Of a DNA stretch of 32,784 bases, positions 21,937-29,293 are shown piece after piece (the stretch's first letter is position 1; each line of letters starts with the position of its first letter). The stretch covers positions 1 to 32,784 of the forward strand of contig NZ_BAFP01000070.1 of the NCBI RefSeq assembly GCF_000308455.1. Direction: 5' to 3'. Below the pieces are notes generated by a model. The model was not told where the DNA came from. It saw only the letters and a program-made list of their open reading frames with translations, and made no database searches. The position numbers were made by a program, and so were the translations under genes. Source of the DNA: Nocardia abscessus NBRC 100374. GTDB lineage: Bacteria; Actinomycetota; Actinomycetes; Mycobacteriales; Mycobacteriaceae.

Positions 21937-22248
21937 TCAGGCTTGACCCGTCTCGAAACGGCTCACCTTGCCGTCACGCAGAACGAACCGCCAGGTGGTC
22001 CGCATCGAACCCCACCGCGAATTGGTGTAGTCGGCAACCAGTTCGATGCCGTCGTCGCCGACGGACTCGACCCGCATGCGGGCGTTGCTGTCGAAGATCT
22101 CCGCTTCGGTCCACTGGACGAGGTTGCGCTCGACGCCGTCGTCGGACATCGTGGCATCGTCGGTGAGGACCGCGTAGAACCGATCCTGGTCGTTGGCGTT
22201 GAGCGCGTCGACGAACTCCTGCACCGTCGGATCCAGCTGCGCGGTCAT
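21937..22248 (-). CDS. NTF2/SnoaL-like small protein
   Basis: A 103-residue protein of the NTF2-like (cystatin-type cone) fold: initial helix PTVQEFVDALNANDQDRFYAVLTDDATMSDDGV, then strands ending in YTNSRWGSMRTTWRFVLRDGKVSRFETGQ. The spacing and terminal 'DGKVSRFETG' strand are typical of SnoaL-like proteins. The ligand-binding pocket cannot be assigned. ATG 22248 has GAGAGGA upstream. It is upstream of the phosphodiesterase on the same strand, 43 bp apart, and could share its transcript. Confidence 0.8.
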   Translation of the reverse strand: MTAQLDPTVQEFVDALNANDQDRFYAVLTDDATMSDDGVERNLVQWTEAEIFDSNARMRVESVGDDGIELVADYTNSRWGSMRTTWRFVLRDGKVSRFETGQA

Positions 22249-22308
22249 CCGTGTCGTCCTCTCGGATCGGTGTGAGAAGCATCGGATAGCAAACGTCTGG
22301 CGTCTACT

Positions 22309-22935
22309 CTAGGTCAGTGGTGGCGTGCTGGGCTCGATCACTGTCGCGAACGTCCGCATGACGTCGTCCACCAGTGCCGGGGCGGTGGTGCCGAACTGCA
22401 CCGCGCGCTTTTCCAGCTGTCCATCCAGCCACAGCGAGGCCAGCCCGTGGCCGAGTCCCCAGAACATGACCGCCAGTGTGTCGGCCTTGTCGGCGGGCAA
22501 CACTCCGGCACGCACACATTCCGCGATCGTGTCGGCCAGAACTCCGAACGCCGCGTCGCCCGCGGCCATGGTGTCCGGGTGCTTGTCGGGCTGGGAGAGC
22601 TCGGGCCGGAACATCAAGCGGAAGTAGGCCGGTTGCTCGCGGGAGAACCGCACATAGGTGTTCGCCAGTGCGGTCAAGGCGGCCAGGGGCGTCTCCGCTT
22701 CGGCGCGGGTCGCCGCGAGTTGTGCGCCGAGCAACTGGAAACCCTGGGTGGACAGCGTCGCGAGCAAGGCGGAACGGTCGGGGAAGTGGTGGTACGGCGC
22801 CGCGGTGCTCACGCCCGCCTCGCGCGCCACCCTGCGAAGGCTGACCGCCCCGAGCCCCTCTGTCTCGATCAAACGCAGGCAGGCGGCCAGCAGTGCGTCG
22901 CGTAAGGCGCCGTGGTGGTAACTGGTCCGCGTCAC
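22309..22935 (-). CDS. TetR-family repressor (WHG-domain type)
   Basis: A 208-residue TetR/AcrR regulator. The N-terminal HTH reads YHHGALRDALLAACLRLIETEGLGAVSLRRVAREAGVSTAAPYHHF, and the C-terminal ligand domain carries YFRLMFRPEL and LAVMFWGLGHGLASL, the WHG-type effector domain pattern. GTG 22935 is preceded by TACGCT at 6 nt (22942-22947 read in reverse), so the message is probably leaderless. Divergent from a dihydroflavonol-reductase-like gene, with a perfect palindrome between them that is probably its operator. Confidence 0.9.
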   Translation of the reverse strand: MTRTSYHHGALRDALLAACLRLIETEGLGAVSLRRVAREAGVSTAAPYHHFPDRSALLATLSTQGFQLLGAQLAATRAEAETPLAALTALANTYVRFSREQPAYFRLMFRPELSQPDKHPDTMAAGDAAFGVLADTIAECVRAGVLPADKADTLAVMFWGLGHGLASLWLDGQLEKRAVQFGTTAPALVDDVMRTFATVIEPSTPPLT

Positions 22936-22941
22936 CGTCCG

Positions 22942-22947
22942 AGCGTA
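22942..22947 (-). promoter_or_regulatory. -10 element of TetR gene
   Basis: Reverse-strand TACGCT followed by 6 nt and the GTG at 22935. Confidence 0.45.
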
Positions 22948-22975
22948 TGCGACGCCTCCTGGACAACCTAACTAT

Positions 22976-23008
22976 GCGGTGCTTAGATTATCTGAGCGGC
23001 GCTCAGAT
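22976..23008. promoter_or_regulatory. Probable TetR operator: 19-bp palindrome plus half-site repeat
   Basis: ATCTGAGCGGCGCTCAGAT (22990-23008) is a perfect palindrome, 9-bp arms about a central G. Its right half is echoed upstream at 22976-22988 as GCGGTGCTTAGAT, 11 of 13 positions matching GCGGCGCTCAGAT. The arrangement between the TetR gene and the reductase gene fits cooperative binding of the TetR protein and control of both directions. Confidence 0.65.
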
Positions 23009-23046
23009 GGGCGGCGCGGTGGCCACTCCACGAGACGGGTGAAGAA

Positions 23047-24111
23047 ATGAGCACACGGGTATTAGTCACCGGCGCAACGGGATTCGTCGCAGGTCACGTC
23101 ATCGCCGAGTTGCTGGAGCACGGCTACGCCGTGCGCGCGACGGTCCGCGACCTCGCCGACACCGGCAAACGAGCCCACCTGGTCGAGCTCGCGCGCCGGA
23201 GCGGGGGCGAGCTGGAGTTCGCGCAGGCCGACCTGAACGGCGACGACGGCTGGGTGCCCGCCGTCGCGGGCTGCACCGAAGTTCTGCACGTGGCGTCTCC
23301 GTTCCCCTCGACTCCGCCGGACGACGAGAACGAGCTCATCGACACCGCGGTCGAAGGAACCCTGCGCGTGCTGCGCGCCTGCGCCGCCGCGGGCACGGTG
23401 CGCCGGGTGGTGCTGACCTCTTCGATCGCGGCGATCGCGTACGGTCACGCCGACGATGCCCTGCGCACCGAGGCGGACTGGACGGTGGTCGAGCGCAGCC
23501 CGGCCTACCAGAAGAGCAAGACGCTGGCCGAGCGGGCGGCCTGGGACTTCGCCGCGAAACTTCCGGCCGGCGCGGGATTCGAACTGGTCGTCGTCAATCC
23601 CGGCATGGTGCTCGGACCGGTGCTGTCCGCGGCGACGAGCACCTCGCACGAGCCGGTGCGCAGACTGCTCGGCGGCGACATACCGGGGACGCCCCGGGTC
23701 GGCTGGGCACCGGTGGACGTGCGCGATCTCGCCGTGGCGCACCGGCTCGCCCTGGAGACGCCGGAGGCGGCGGGCAACCGCTACATCTGCGTGGGCGAGC
23801 ACTTGTGGATGGGGGAGATGGCGCGCATTCTCGCCGAGGAATACGGGCCGCGCGGGTTCCGGGTGCCGACCAGGGCCTTGCCGAACTGGGTCGTGCGTTC
23901 GGTCGCGATCTTCGACAAAGGCGTCCGGTTGACCCTGCCGACGCTGGGACGTACCGAGTCGCTCAGCGCCGAGAAGGCGCGGCGCGAGCTGGGTTGGACC
24001 ATGCGCCCGGTGCGCGAAACACTGCTCGACACCGCCGAAAGCCTGCTGCAGCACGGGATCGTCGCGTCGCCGCGGCGTAAATCCGGGCCACGGGCGGCCG
24101 TGAGCGTCTGA
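23047..24111 (+). CDS. NAD(P)-dependent extended SDR, dihydroflavonol-reductase-like
   Basis: A 354-residue extended short-chain dehydrogenase/reductase. The nucleotide motif VTGATGFVAGHV is at residues 7-18, the catalytic Ser lies in LTSSIAAIAYG (about 125-126), and the YxxxK pair is YQKSK (about 156-160), followed by VVNPGMVLGP. The family is usually called dihydroflavonol 4-reductase-like or cinnamoyl/aldehyde reductase-like; bacterial members reduce a range of aldehydes and ketones. ATG 23047 follows a weak GAAG. It is controlled probably by the divergent TetR regulator. Confidence 0.88.
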   Translation: MSTRVLVTGATGFVAGHVIAELLEHGYAVRATVRDLADTGKRAHLVELARRSGGELEFAQADLNGDDGWVPAVAGCTEVLHVASPFPSTPPDDENELIDTAVEGTLRVLRACAAAGTVRRVVLTSSIAAIAYGHADDALRTEADWTVVERSPAYQKSKTLAERAAWDFAAKLPAGAGFELVVVNPGMVLGPVLSAATSTSHEPVRRLLGGDIPGTPRVGWAPVDVRDLAVAHRLALETPEAAGNRYICVGEHLWMGEMARILAEEYGPRGFRVPTRALPNWVVRSVAIFDKGVRLTLPTLGRTESLSAEKARRELGWTMRPVRETLLDTAESLLQHGIVASPRRKSGPRAAVSV

Positions 24112-24122
24112 GGGATGTCGTC

Positions 24123-24323
24123 ATGCTGATCGCGACCTTGATCATCACCACGATCGCCATGGTGCGGCGCGCGTTCGCACGTCGGTCCCCGAGCGGGAGT
24201 CCCGCCGGACTACCGGTCCCTGGCCCGGTCCGGCGGACACTGCGCCGGCCGCTGCCGGTCGCCGCCGCTCTCGTCACGCTGCTGGGCATCGCGCTGGCGG
24301 CGGGCACGCTCACCCAGTGCTGA
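24123..24323 (+). CDS. Small membrane protein
   Basis: A 66-codon frame beginning 11 nt after the reductase stop, with GAGGGA about 8 nt before the ATG. It encodes two hydrophobic stretches (LIATLIITTIAMV and PVAAALVTLLGIALAAGTLT) separated by a basic loop (RRAFARRSPSG). No family recognised. It might be co-transcribed with the reductase; it could also be a chance frame. Confidence 0.45.
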   Translation: MLIATLIITTIAMVRRAFARRSPSGSPAGLPVPGPVRRTLRRPLPVAAALVTLLGIALAAGTLTQC

Positions 24324-24359
24324 ACCGGCCCCGATGCGCGCGGGTCCGGCCCGGTTCGC

Positions 24360-24365
24360 TAGACA
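24360..24365 (+). promoter_or_regulatory. Possible -10 element of LLM oxidoreductase gene
   Basis: TAGACA, 6 nt before the GTG at 24372. It departs from TANNNT at the last base, so confidence is limited. Confidence 0.3.
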
Positions 24366-24371
24366 GGACAC

Positions 24372-25256
24372 GTGACTGCGCAGCGCCCCTTCCGGTTCGG
24401 TGTCAACATGGTGGTCCCCGAGTTCCGGTCCAATTGGATCGAAAAGTGCCGCCGGGCCGAGGAACTCGGTTTCGACGTGATCGGCGTGGCCGACCATCTC
24501 GGCCTGCCCGCGCCGTTCCCGGCGATGATCCTGGCCGCCGAGGCGACCGAGCGGGTGCGCTTGAACACCTTCGTGCTGAACACCGCGTTCTACAACCCCG
24601 TACTGCTGGCTCGCGACGTGGCCGGCGCCGACCAGTTCACCGACGGGCGCGTCGAACTCGGGCTCGGAGCGGGCTACGTGCAGGCGGAATTCGAGGCCGC
24701 GGGCATCCCGTTCGAAAGCGGGAGCAAGCGTGTCGACCACCTGGAGCAAACGGTGATCACGCTCCGCCGCCTGTTCTCCGATCCGGAGTATCAGCCGCAG
24801 CCCGCCCAGCCGTCGGGGCCGCCGGTGCTGATCGGCGGATGGGGTGATCGGTTGCTCGCCGTCGCCGCGCGGCACGCCGACATCATCGCCTTCACCGGCG
24901 CGGCGGCGGCGCGCAACGGTGGGCCGCTGCAGATGGCCGGGCTCGCCGAGACCGAGGAACGTGTCGCCTACGTCCGGGAACTGCTCGGTCCGCGACTGGA
25001 CAAGGTCGAGTTCAACATCCTGGTGCAGCGGGTCGTCCCGCCCGCCGAGCGCGCGAGCGTGCTGGAGGTCTTCGGCCCGGCGCTGCCGCCGGACGTCGCC
25101 GACTCCCCGGAGGACCACCCGATCCTGCTCATGGGCACTCCGGAGGAAATGGCCGACCGCCTGCGGGATCGGCGCGACCGCTACGGCATCACCTACGTCA
25201 CCGTCCTCGAGGACAGCATGGAGAAGTTCGCCCCGGTCATCGCACTGCTGCGCTGA
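24372..25256 (+). CDS. LLM-class F420-dependent oxidoreductase
   Basis: A 294-residue luciferase-like (TIM-barrel) oxidoreductase, probably F420- rather than flavin-dependent. Typical blocks: FRFGVNMVVPE at the N-terminus, CRRAEELGFDVIGVADHL, then the conserved RVRLNTFVLNTAFYNPVLLARDVAGADQFTDGRVELGLGAG at about 57-98, and PVLIGGWGDRLLAVAARHADIIAF. The pattern fits the MSMEG_2516-like F420 group as I remember it (TIGR03621). The substrate is unknown. GTG start 24372 is chosen from the spacing to a -10-like hexamer; no Shine-Dalgarno sequence is seen. Convergent with the PIN gene, 11 bp apart. Confidence 0.88.
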   Translation: MTAQRPFRFGVNMVVPEFRSNWIEKCRRAEELGFDVIGVADHLGLPAPFPAMILAAEATERVRLNTFVLNTAFYNPVLLARDVAGADQFTDGRVELGLGAGYVQAEFEAAGIPFESGSKRVDHLEQTVITLRRLFSDPEYQPQPAQPSGPPVLIGGWGDRLLAVAARHADIIAFTGAAAARNGGPLQMAGLAETEERVAYVRELLGPRLDKVEFNILVQRVVPPAERASVLEVFGPALPPDVADSPEDHPILLMGTPEEMADRLRDRRDRYGITYVTVLEDSMEKFAPVIALLR

Positions 25257-25267
25257 TCGGGGGCGAC

Positions 25268-25675
25268 TCACGGCAGTGGGTCGACGATGACCCGGGAATC
25301 GATCTGCCGGAGCCTTCTCGGCCGACTGGTCAGGCAGGGCCAGGTACGAGCGACCGCCTCACGGGTGACATGGCCCGCGGCGACCAAGGCGTCGGCGGCC
25401 GGACCGGCGACCCGGTCTCCCGCGAGTGGTGGGGTGGCCGTGCGGTCGAACGCCGGGATCACCGTGTGCGGCAGACCGACGAGCACAGCCAGGACGTCGA
25501 GCCGATCGGCCGGGATATGGGTGCGTGCCGCCGCGAGGACGGTGCTCGGAACGACGATGGTGTTCCCCGCGTCGACCGTCGCCCACACGACCGCCTGGGC
25601 GTAGTTGGCGCGATTGGCGAACGCGACGACCGCCGCGGCGTCGAAGACGACGCCGCCGAGGGCGGGGGCTGTCAC
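25268..25675 (-). CDS. PIN-domain protein, probable VapC-like toxin (degenerate)
   Basis: A 135-residue protein with a PIN-like pattern. The first acidic residue is in GVVFDAAAVVAFANR (D11 region), followed by the helix-strand block AQAVVWATVDAGNTIVVPSTVLAAA. The usual acidic residue after the VPxxxxxE block is not visible (VLAAARTH). A later Asp (AADALVAAGHVTR) and LTSRPRRLRQID near the end correspond to the third and fourth acidic positions. Ribonuclease activity is therefore uncertain. GTG 25675 overlaps the stop of a 53-codon gene (GTGA), the usual antitoxin-toxin arrangement. Confidence 0.65.
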   Translation of the reverse strand: MTAPALGGVVFDAAAVVAFANRANYAQAVVWATVDAGNTIVVPSTVLAAARTHIPADRLDVLAVLVGLPHTVIPAFDRTATPPLAGDRVAGPAADALVAAGHVTREAVARTWPCLTSRPRRLRQIDSRVIVDPLP

Positions 25676-25833
25676 GCCGCGGCGGTGTGCGATGCGTCCC
25701 CTTCTTCGCCGGATAGTGGCGGCGGCCCCGGAACGGCGTGCTCGACGACGCTGGTGCCCAGCAGCCGGGCGACGACGTCGTCGGGCAGCGTGGGGATGGC
25801 CTTTCGCGGGCTGTGCTCCCGATGCGACGGCAT
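25672..25833 (-). CDS. 53-residue upstream partner of PIN protein, candidate antitoxin
   Basis: A short frame, MPSHREHSPRKAIPTLPDDV..., followed by a moderately acidic tail (SGEEGDASHTAAA). Its stop overlaps the PIN start as GTGA, so the two are coupled. TAGAGT (25840-25845 read in reverse) lies exactly 6 nt before the ATG, placing transcription start on the A of the start codon. The segment IPTLPDDVVARLLGTSVV might be a helix that packs on the PIN protein. No known antitoxin family was recognised and there is no clear DNA-binding motif. Confidence 0.55.
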   Translation of the reverse strand: MPSHREHSPRKAIPTLPDDVVARLLGTSVVEHAVPGPPPLSGEEGDASHTAAA

Positions 25834-25839
25834 GCCACG

Positions 25840-25845
25840 ACTCTA
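25840..25845 (-). promoter_or_regulatory. -10 element of the small gene/PIN pair
   Basis: Reverse-strand TAGAGT with 6 nt to the ATG at 25833, a leaderless arrangement. The rest of the gap to 25952 shows nothing clear. Confidence 0.45.
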
Positions 25846-25952
25846 GCCGGGCCCGGCGTCCCACCGGGAGTCCGCACGACTGTCAAGGCATCGAAAGTTC
25901 CTGTCCAGTAGAACAATTCGACTTCCTCGACGCAGCGTTGCCGGTGGAGGAA

Positions 25953-27299
25953 CTATCGAACGCGTCCGGTGTCTTCGAACTTCGCGCCGGTTGTTCTCGG
26001 GCCGATGGTGTCACCGAGGGGCAGGCTGTGTCGGCCACCCGCCTCCGTCGTTTGTGCGTGCTTCTCGTCGGCGAGCTCCGAGCGATCCAGACGATGCAGC
26101 GCCGACGCCGCGACGACACCGATAACGCTCAGGCCGGCCCACACCGCCCAGTCCGACCCGGCGTCGCGCGCGGCGCCGACCACGGCTCCGGTGGCGAGAT
26201 TGCCGACGAGAATGCCGACACCGACGACGGTGTTGTAGAACCCGTAGTGAGTGGCGACGAGCCTCCCGTTCGAGAGTGCCACGACGGTGTCCATCTCGAA
26301 CGGGAACACAGCCGCTGTCCCGACCGCCAGTAACGCCGCGGTGACCAGCAGCGCGACGGCCGCTACCGGCGCACCGAACCGGTCCGGAGCGGGAACGGCC
26401 ACCAGCGGCACGAACGAGGCCGCGAGAATCCCCATTCCGACGACCAGGCTCCGCCCCGTACCCCACCTTGCCCGCAACCACGCGGTGATGCGTAGCTGAC
26501 CGGCGACCGCGACAACACCGGAGACCACGAACAGCGCCGACACCAGTGTCTGTGACCGCGCGCCCGCGACGAACTCCGCTTGCAGTGGCAGTGCGAGATA
26601 GACCTGGAACGACAGCACATAGGAACCGACCATCGCCAGCGAGAACCACAGGAACCGGCGATTGACGATCACTGTCCGCCAGTCCTCGAGCACCGAACTC
26701 TGCTCGCCGGGCCCGTCCGCGCGTCGCGTCGGCAGCGCGAACAACTGCGCCGCCGTGAGAATCGCGAACACGATCGCGGCGACACCGGCGGTGACCCGGA
26801 AGTCGACTGCCATCAATGCCAGCCCGACCAGCGGCCCGGCCAGGACGCCCGCCTGATAGAAGATATTGAATACCGCGAAGGCCTCAACTCGCCGCTCGCC
26901 CGTATCCGCCGCCAGATAGGCTCGCACGGCCGGGTTGAACAGCGCACCGGCGAACCCGGTCGCTGCCGAGGCGATCAACAGCCCCGGCAACGAAGTCGCG
27001 AAGATCAACAGCGCGAACCCACCGGTTCGCAGCAGACAGCCCGCGACGATCAGCGGCTTGTAGCCCAACCGGTCGGCCAACGTGCCGCCGATCAGGAACA
27101 TGCCCTGCTGAGAGAAGTTCCGGACCCCCAGCACCAGCCCCACCGCCCACGCCGCCAGACCGAGCGGCCCGGCGAGGTAACCGGCGAGGTACGGCATCAA
27201 CATGTAGAAGCCGAGGTTGATGCCGAACTGGTTGATCATCAACAGCCGGGCGGCCGAGTCGAAGCTGCGGAACTTCGCGAAGACGGTCACTGTGCCCAC
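25953..27299 (-). CDS. MFS transporter, Rv0849-like
   Basis: A 448-residue, 12-TM major facilitator permease. The first helices read [20 protein letters not shown] and the loop 2-3 motif A is present as [13 protein letters not shown]. The order lpqS-cysK2-MFS matches Rv0847-Rv0848-Rv0849 of M. tuberculosis, part of the RicR copper regulon. Its ATG overlaps the end of the cysK2-like gene by 13 bp, so they are translationally coupled. Substrate unknown; the operon context suggests export of a metal-stress related thiol metabolite or complex, an inference only. The C-terminal tail (about 415-448) is long and polar. Confidence 0.88.
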   Translation of the reverse strand: MGTVTVFAKFRSFDSAARLLMINQFGINLGFYMLMPYLAGYLAGPLGLAAWAVGLVLGVRNFSQQGMFLIGGTLADRLGYKPLIVAGCLLRTGGFALLIFATSLPGLLIASAATGFAGALFNPAVRAYLAADTGERRVEAFAVFNIFYQAGVLAGPLVGLALMAVDFRVTAGVAAIVFAILTAAQLFALPTRRADGPGEQSSVLEDWRTVIVNRRFLWFSLAMVGSYVLSFQVYLALPLQAEFVAGARSQTLVSALFVVSGVVAVAGQLRITAWLRARWGTGRSLVVGMGILAASFVPLVAVPAPDRFGAPVAAVALLVTAALLAVGTAAVFPFEMDTVVALSNGRLVATHYGFYNTVVGVGILVGNLATGAVVGAARDAGSDWAVWAGLSVIGVVAASALHRLDRSELADEKHAQTTEAGGRHSLPLGDTIGPRTTGAKFEDTGRVR

Positions 27300-28414
27300 T
27301 CTCGATCGTGGATGAACTGCCTGGGATCGATGACGGTGGTGGACCGAGTCCAGGACCGCACTACGCGTTCTGCGGGGTGGGCAATCGTGTCCGGTGCCAG
27401 CGGAGGCGGTGAGTCGAGCAGGCCGTGCTCATTGCAGTAGGCGTCGTTGTAGACGGTGTCGAAGTAGCGGTTGGGCCCGTCGGGGAAGATCGCCACGATC
27501 CGCGCGTCGGCGTCATAGGTCCGCGCCGCCCAGCCCGCGACGAGCCCGACGGCGCCGACGCTCCACCCTCCCGTCGCGTGATGGGTGGCGGCCAACGTCC
27601 GGCACGCCCATACCGCCTCCGACGGCGCGACCCAATGCACCTCGTCGAAGGCGTCGTAGTCGACATTGACCGGATGGATGCTCGATCCGAGCCCCCGCAT
27701 CAATCGCGGACCCGCGGGCTGTCCGAAGATCGTGGACGCCACGGTATCGACTCCGATCAGCTTCATATCCGGATCGAATCGGCGCAACACCCGCGCGACG
27801 CCGGAGGAGTGCCCGCCGGTGCCGACCGCGCACACCAGTACGTCCACCCCGCCGAGCTGCTCGATCAACTCGAGCGCCAGCGACTCGTAGCCGTCGACAT
27901 TGTCAGGGTTGCTGTATTGATCCGGGCACCATGCATCGGGCTCGCCTGCGAGCAACTCCCGCACCCGATCCCGGCGGGCCTGCTGCCAACCGCCCGTCGG
28001 ATGGGGCTCGGTCACGACATCGACCCGCGTCCCGTACGCGGTGAGCATCCGCGCGACGATGGGCTCCAGACCGGGGTCCGTCACCACGGTCACCGGATGA
28101 TGGGTGACGATCCCCGCCAGTGCCAGCCCCAAGCCGAGGGTGCCGCTGGTCGATTCGATGATCCGCGCCCCAGGAGCCAGATCACCGCGCTCCTCCGCCC
28201 GGCGCACCATGTGCAGCGCGGGCCTGTCCTTCATACCGCCCGGATTGAACCCTTCGAGCTTGGCCCAGAACCCCCGCCCTTGGGGCGCCAGCGGCGCACC
28301 GACCCACAACACGGGAGTGTTGCCGATCAGCGTGTGCGGGTATCGGGCAGGTCCCGGCGCGCCCACCAGGGCCGCCGAGCGATCGGTAAGTGCGTCGAGC
28401 ACGACCTTGTCCAT
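27287..28414 (-). CDS. cysK2: PLP-dependent cysteine-synthase homologue, CysK2-like
   Basis: A 375-residue fold-type II PLP enzyme; CysK2 of M. tuberculosis (S-sulfocysteine synthase, using O-phosphoserine and thiosulfate) has about the same length. Key parts: PLP lysine K62 in [13 protein letters not shown], the substrate loop STSGTLG at 89-95, and the phosphate-binding loop GTGGHSSG at 198-205. The usual Ser before the PLP Lys (NPxxSVKDR) is Met here. The neighbouring lpqS-like and MFS genes are as in Rv0847-Rv0849, which supports the assignment. ATG 28414 is the natural start: earlier codons belong to leader DNA. Likely driven by the RicR-type promoter upstream of lpqS. Confidence 0.85.
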   Translation of the reverse strand: MDKVVLDALTDRSAALVGAPGPARYPHTLIGNTPVLWVGAPLAPQGRGFWAKLEGFNPGGMKDRPALHMVRRAEERGDLAPGARIIESTSGTLGLGLALAGIVTHHPVTVVTDPGLEPIVARMLTAYGTRVDVVTEPHPTGGWQQARRDRVRELLAGEPDAWCPDQYSNPDNVDGYESLALELIEQLGGVDVLVCAVGTGGHSSGVARVLRRFDPDMKLIGVDTVASTIFGQPAGPRLMRGLGSSIHPVNVDYDAFDEVHWVAPSEAVWACRTLAATHHATGGWSVGAVGLVAGWAARTYDADARIVAIFPDGPNRYFDTVYNDAYCNEHGLLDSPPPLAPDTIAHPAERVVRSWTRSTTVIDPRQFIHDREWAQ

Positions 28415-28515
28415 GACTGTCGCTTTCTGTATCGAACTGCCCGAAGGCAGCGCAGACGTGAGCAGGCAGCGGACACCAGCCGACGGCATATCGACGTCGA
28501 CCTGGCGCTGACCGA
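28415..28515. other. lpqS-cysK2 intercistronic region
   Basis: A 101-bp gap within the presumed operon. It contains a small perfect hairpin, CTGCC-CGAA-GGCAG, at 28437-28450, which could set relative expression or a processing end. No independent promoter was seen. Confidence 0.3.
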
Positions 28516-29052
28516 TCAGCAGCGAGCGATACAGAATTGCGTGAGCGTGGCCCGGCCGTCAGCGACGGGCAGCCTCGAGACCGGTGGGCCACGCACTCCT
28601 CCCGGAGTGATCCCGCGAAGGCCGACGGCAGCGAGAAAAGCCGAGGTCAGCGCGAAGATCAGCAGCTGCGATGCGAGATTCTCGGCGGCGCCACGCGGCA
28701 CCGCCTCGGCGAGGCAGTGATCGAAGTGGGCCACGCAATGGCCGTCGAGGGCATCGTGGGTCACGGCATGTCCGTGATCGTCCGCGAGCGAGAGCGTGAC
28801 ATGCTCGACGCCCGAGACCACCGACGTGTGGTGGATATGCACGTGCCCCTGGGTCATCGAACAATCGACCATCGACACGACGAGCAGTACCGCCGCGAGC
28901 AGCGCAACCACGGCGCCTGAAGCCGGGAATCGGCCGACGAGTGTCACCACGGCACGGCCGTAGCCGGTCAGGTGCGCCCGGCCCCGACGGCCCGAGTCGT
29001 GGAGGCGTCGCGCCGATGAGTCCGGCAGGCGACCTCGTCCCTGCCCCGTCAT
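28516..29052 (-). CDS. lpqS: LpqS-like copper-regulon membrane protein, His-rich
   Basis: A 178-residue protein with a basic N-terminus, a TM helix at about 46-62 ([17 protein letters not shown]), a segment rich in His from 70 to 112 ([24 protein letters not shown]) that could bind copper outside the cell, a second hydrophobic segment at about 127-146, and the C-terminus LTQFCIARC. That ending is close to the LTRFCLARR end of mycobacterial LpqS as I remember it, and the order with cysK2 and the MFS gene is the same. ATG 29052 is chosen from the distance to the promoter; GTG 28947 is an alternative. Lipobox is not clear (VSMVDC). Transcription is predicted to be released by copper through the box at 29086-29102. 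Confidence 0.72.
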   Translation of the reverse strand: MTGQGRGRLPDSSARRLHDSGRRGRAHLTGYGRAVVTLVGRFPASGAVVALLAAVLLVVSMVDCSMTQGHVHIHHTSVVSGVEHVTLSLADDHGHAVTHDALDGHCVAHFDHCLAEAVPRGAAENLASQLLIFALTSAFLAAVGLRGITPGGVRGPPVSRLPVADGRATLTQFCIARC

Positions 29053-29082
29053 CTCGACCGCAATTCTCCCGACACGCCTGCA

Positions 29083-29111
29083 TTTATACCCCTTAGGGGT
29101 ATGGCAAGCAA
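29083..29111 (-). promoter_or_regulatory. Promoter of lpqS-cysK2-MFS operon
   Basis: Reverse strand: TTGCTT (29106-29111), exactly 17 nt, TATAAA (29083-29088). The copper-type operator fills the spacer. Expected start about 29076, leaving a short leader with GGGAG before the ATG at 29052. Confidence 0.6.
29086..29102. promoter_or_regulatory. RicR/CsoR-type copper operator
   Basis: ATACCCC-TTA-GGGGTAT, a perfect inverted repeat with 7-bp arms. TACCCC...GGGGTA is the known core of copper-sensing CsoR/RicR sites. It lies between the -35 and -10 of the lpqS operon, so a bound repressor would block RNA polymerase and Cu(I) would release it. A repressor gene is not in this window. Confidence 0.8.
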
Positions 29112-29293
29112 GTGTGACTATCCGAACCGTCCACTTGCGGCTTCTCGGCCTCGGCCGAAGGGCGGCTCCGACTGCGGCAGCGCGAGCCCGAGCCTCTCGG
29201 AAGTGGGAACATCCGCGGGAGGGACGCGTCATCGGGCCGGGATACCCTCGGCCGTTGCGACTGCCCGAATGCGAAGGCCCGGAGGAGGACTCG
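29103..29293. other. Divergent intergenic region
   Basis: About 190 bp between the lpqS promoter and the next rightward gene. Apart from the -35 of the lpqS promoter and the GGAGGAGG Shine-Dalgarno sequence (29281-29288), I see no repeat or operator. Confidence 0.4.

Noticed and set aside
24210..25271. Minus-strand frame of 353 codons opposite the LLM oxidoreductase
   Set aside because: The plus-strand protein matches the LLM family over its full length; the antisense translation has no recognisable fold.
25953..29052. Reading the CysK2-MFS pair as a staphyloferrin-like SbnA-SbnD siderophore locus
   Set aside because: No SbnB, NIS synthetase or iron-box was seen, while the LpqS-like gene and copper box fit the RicR operon much better.
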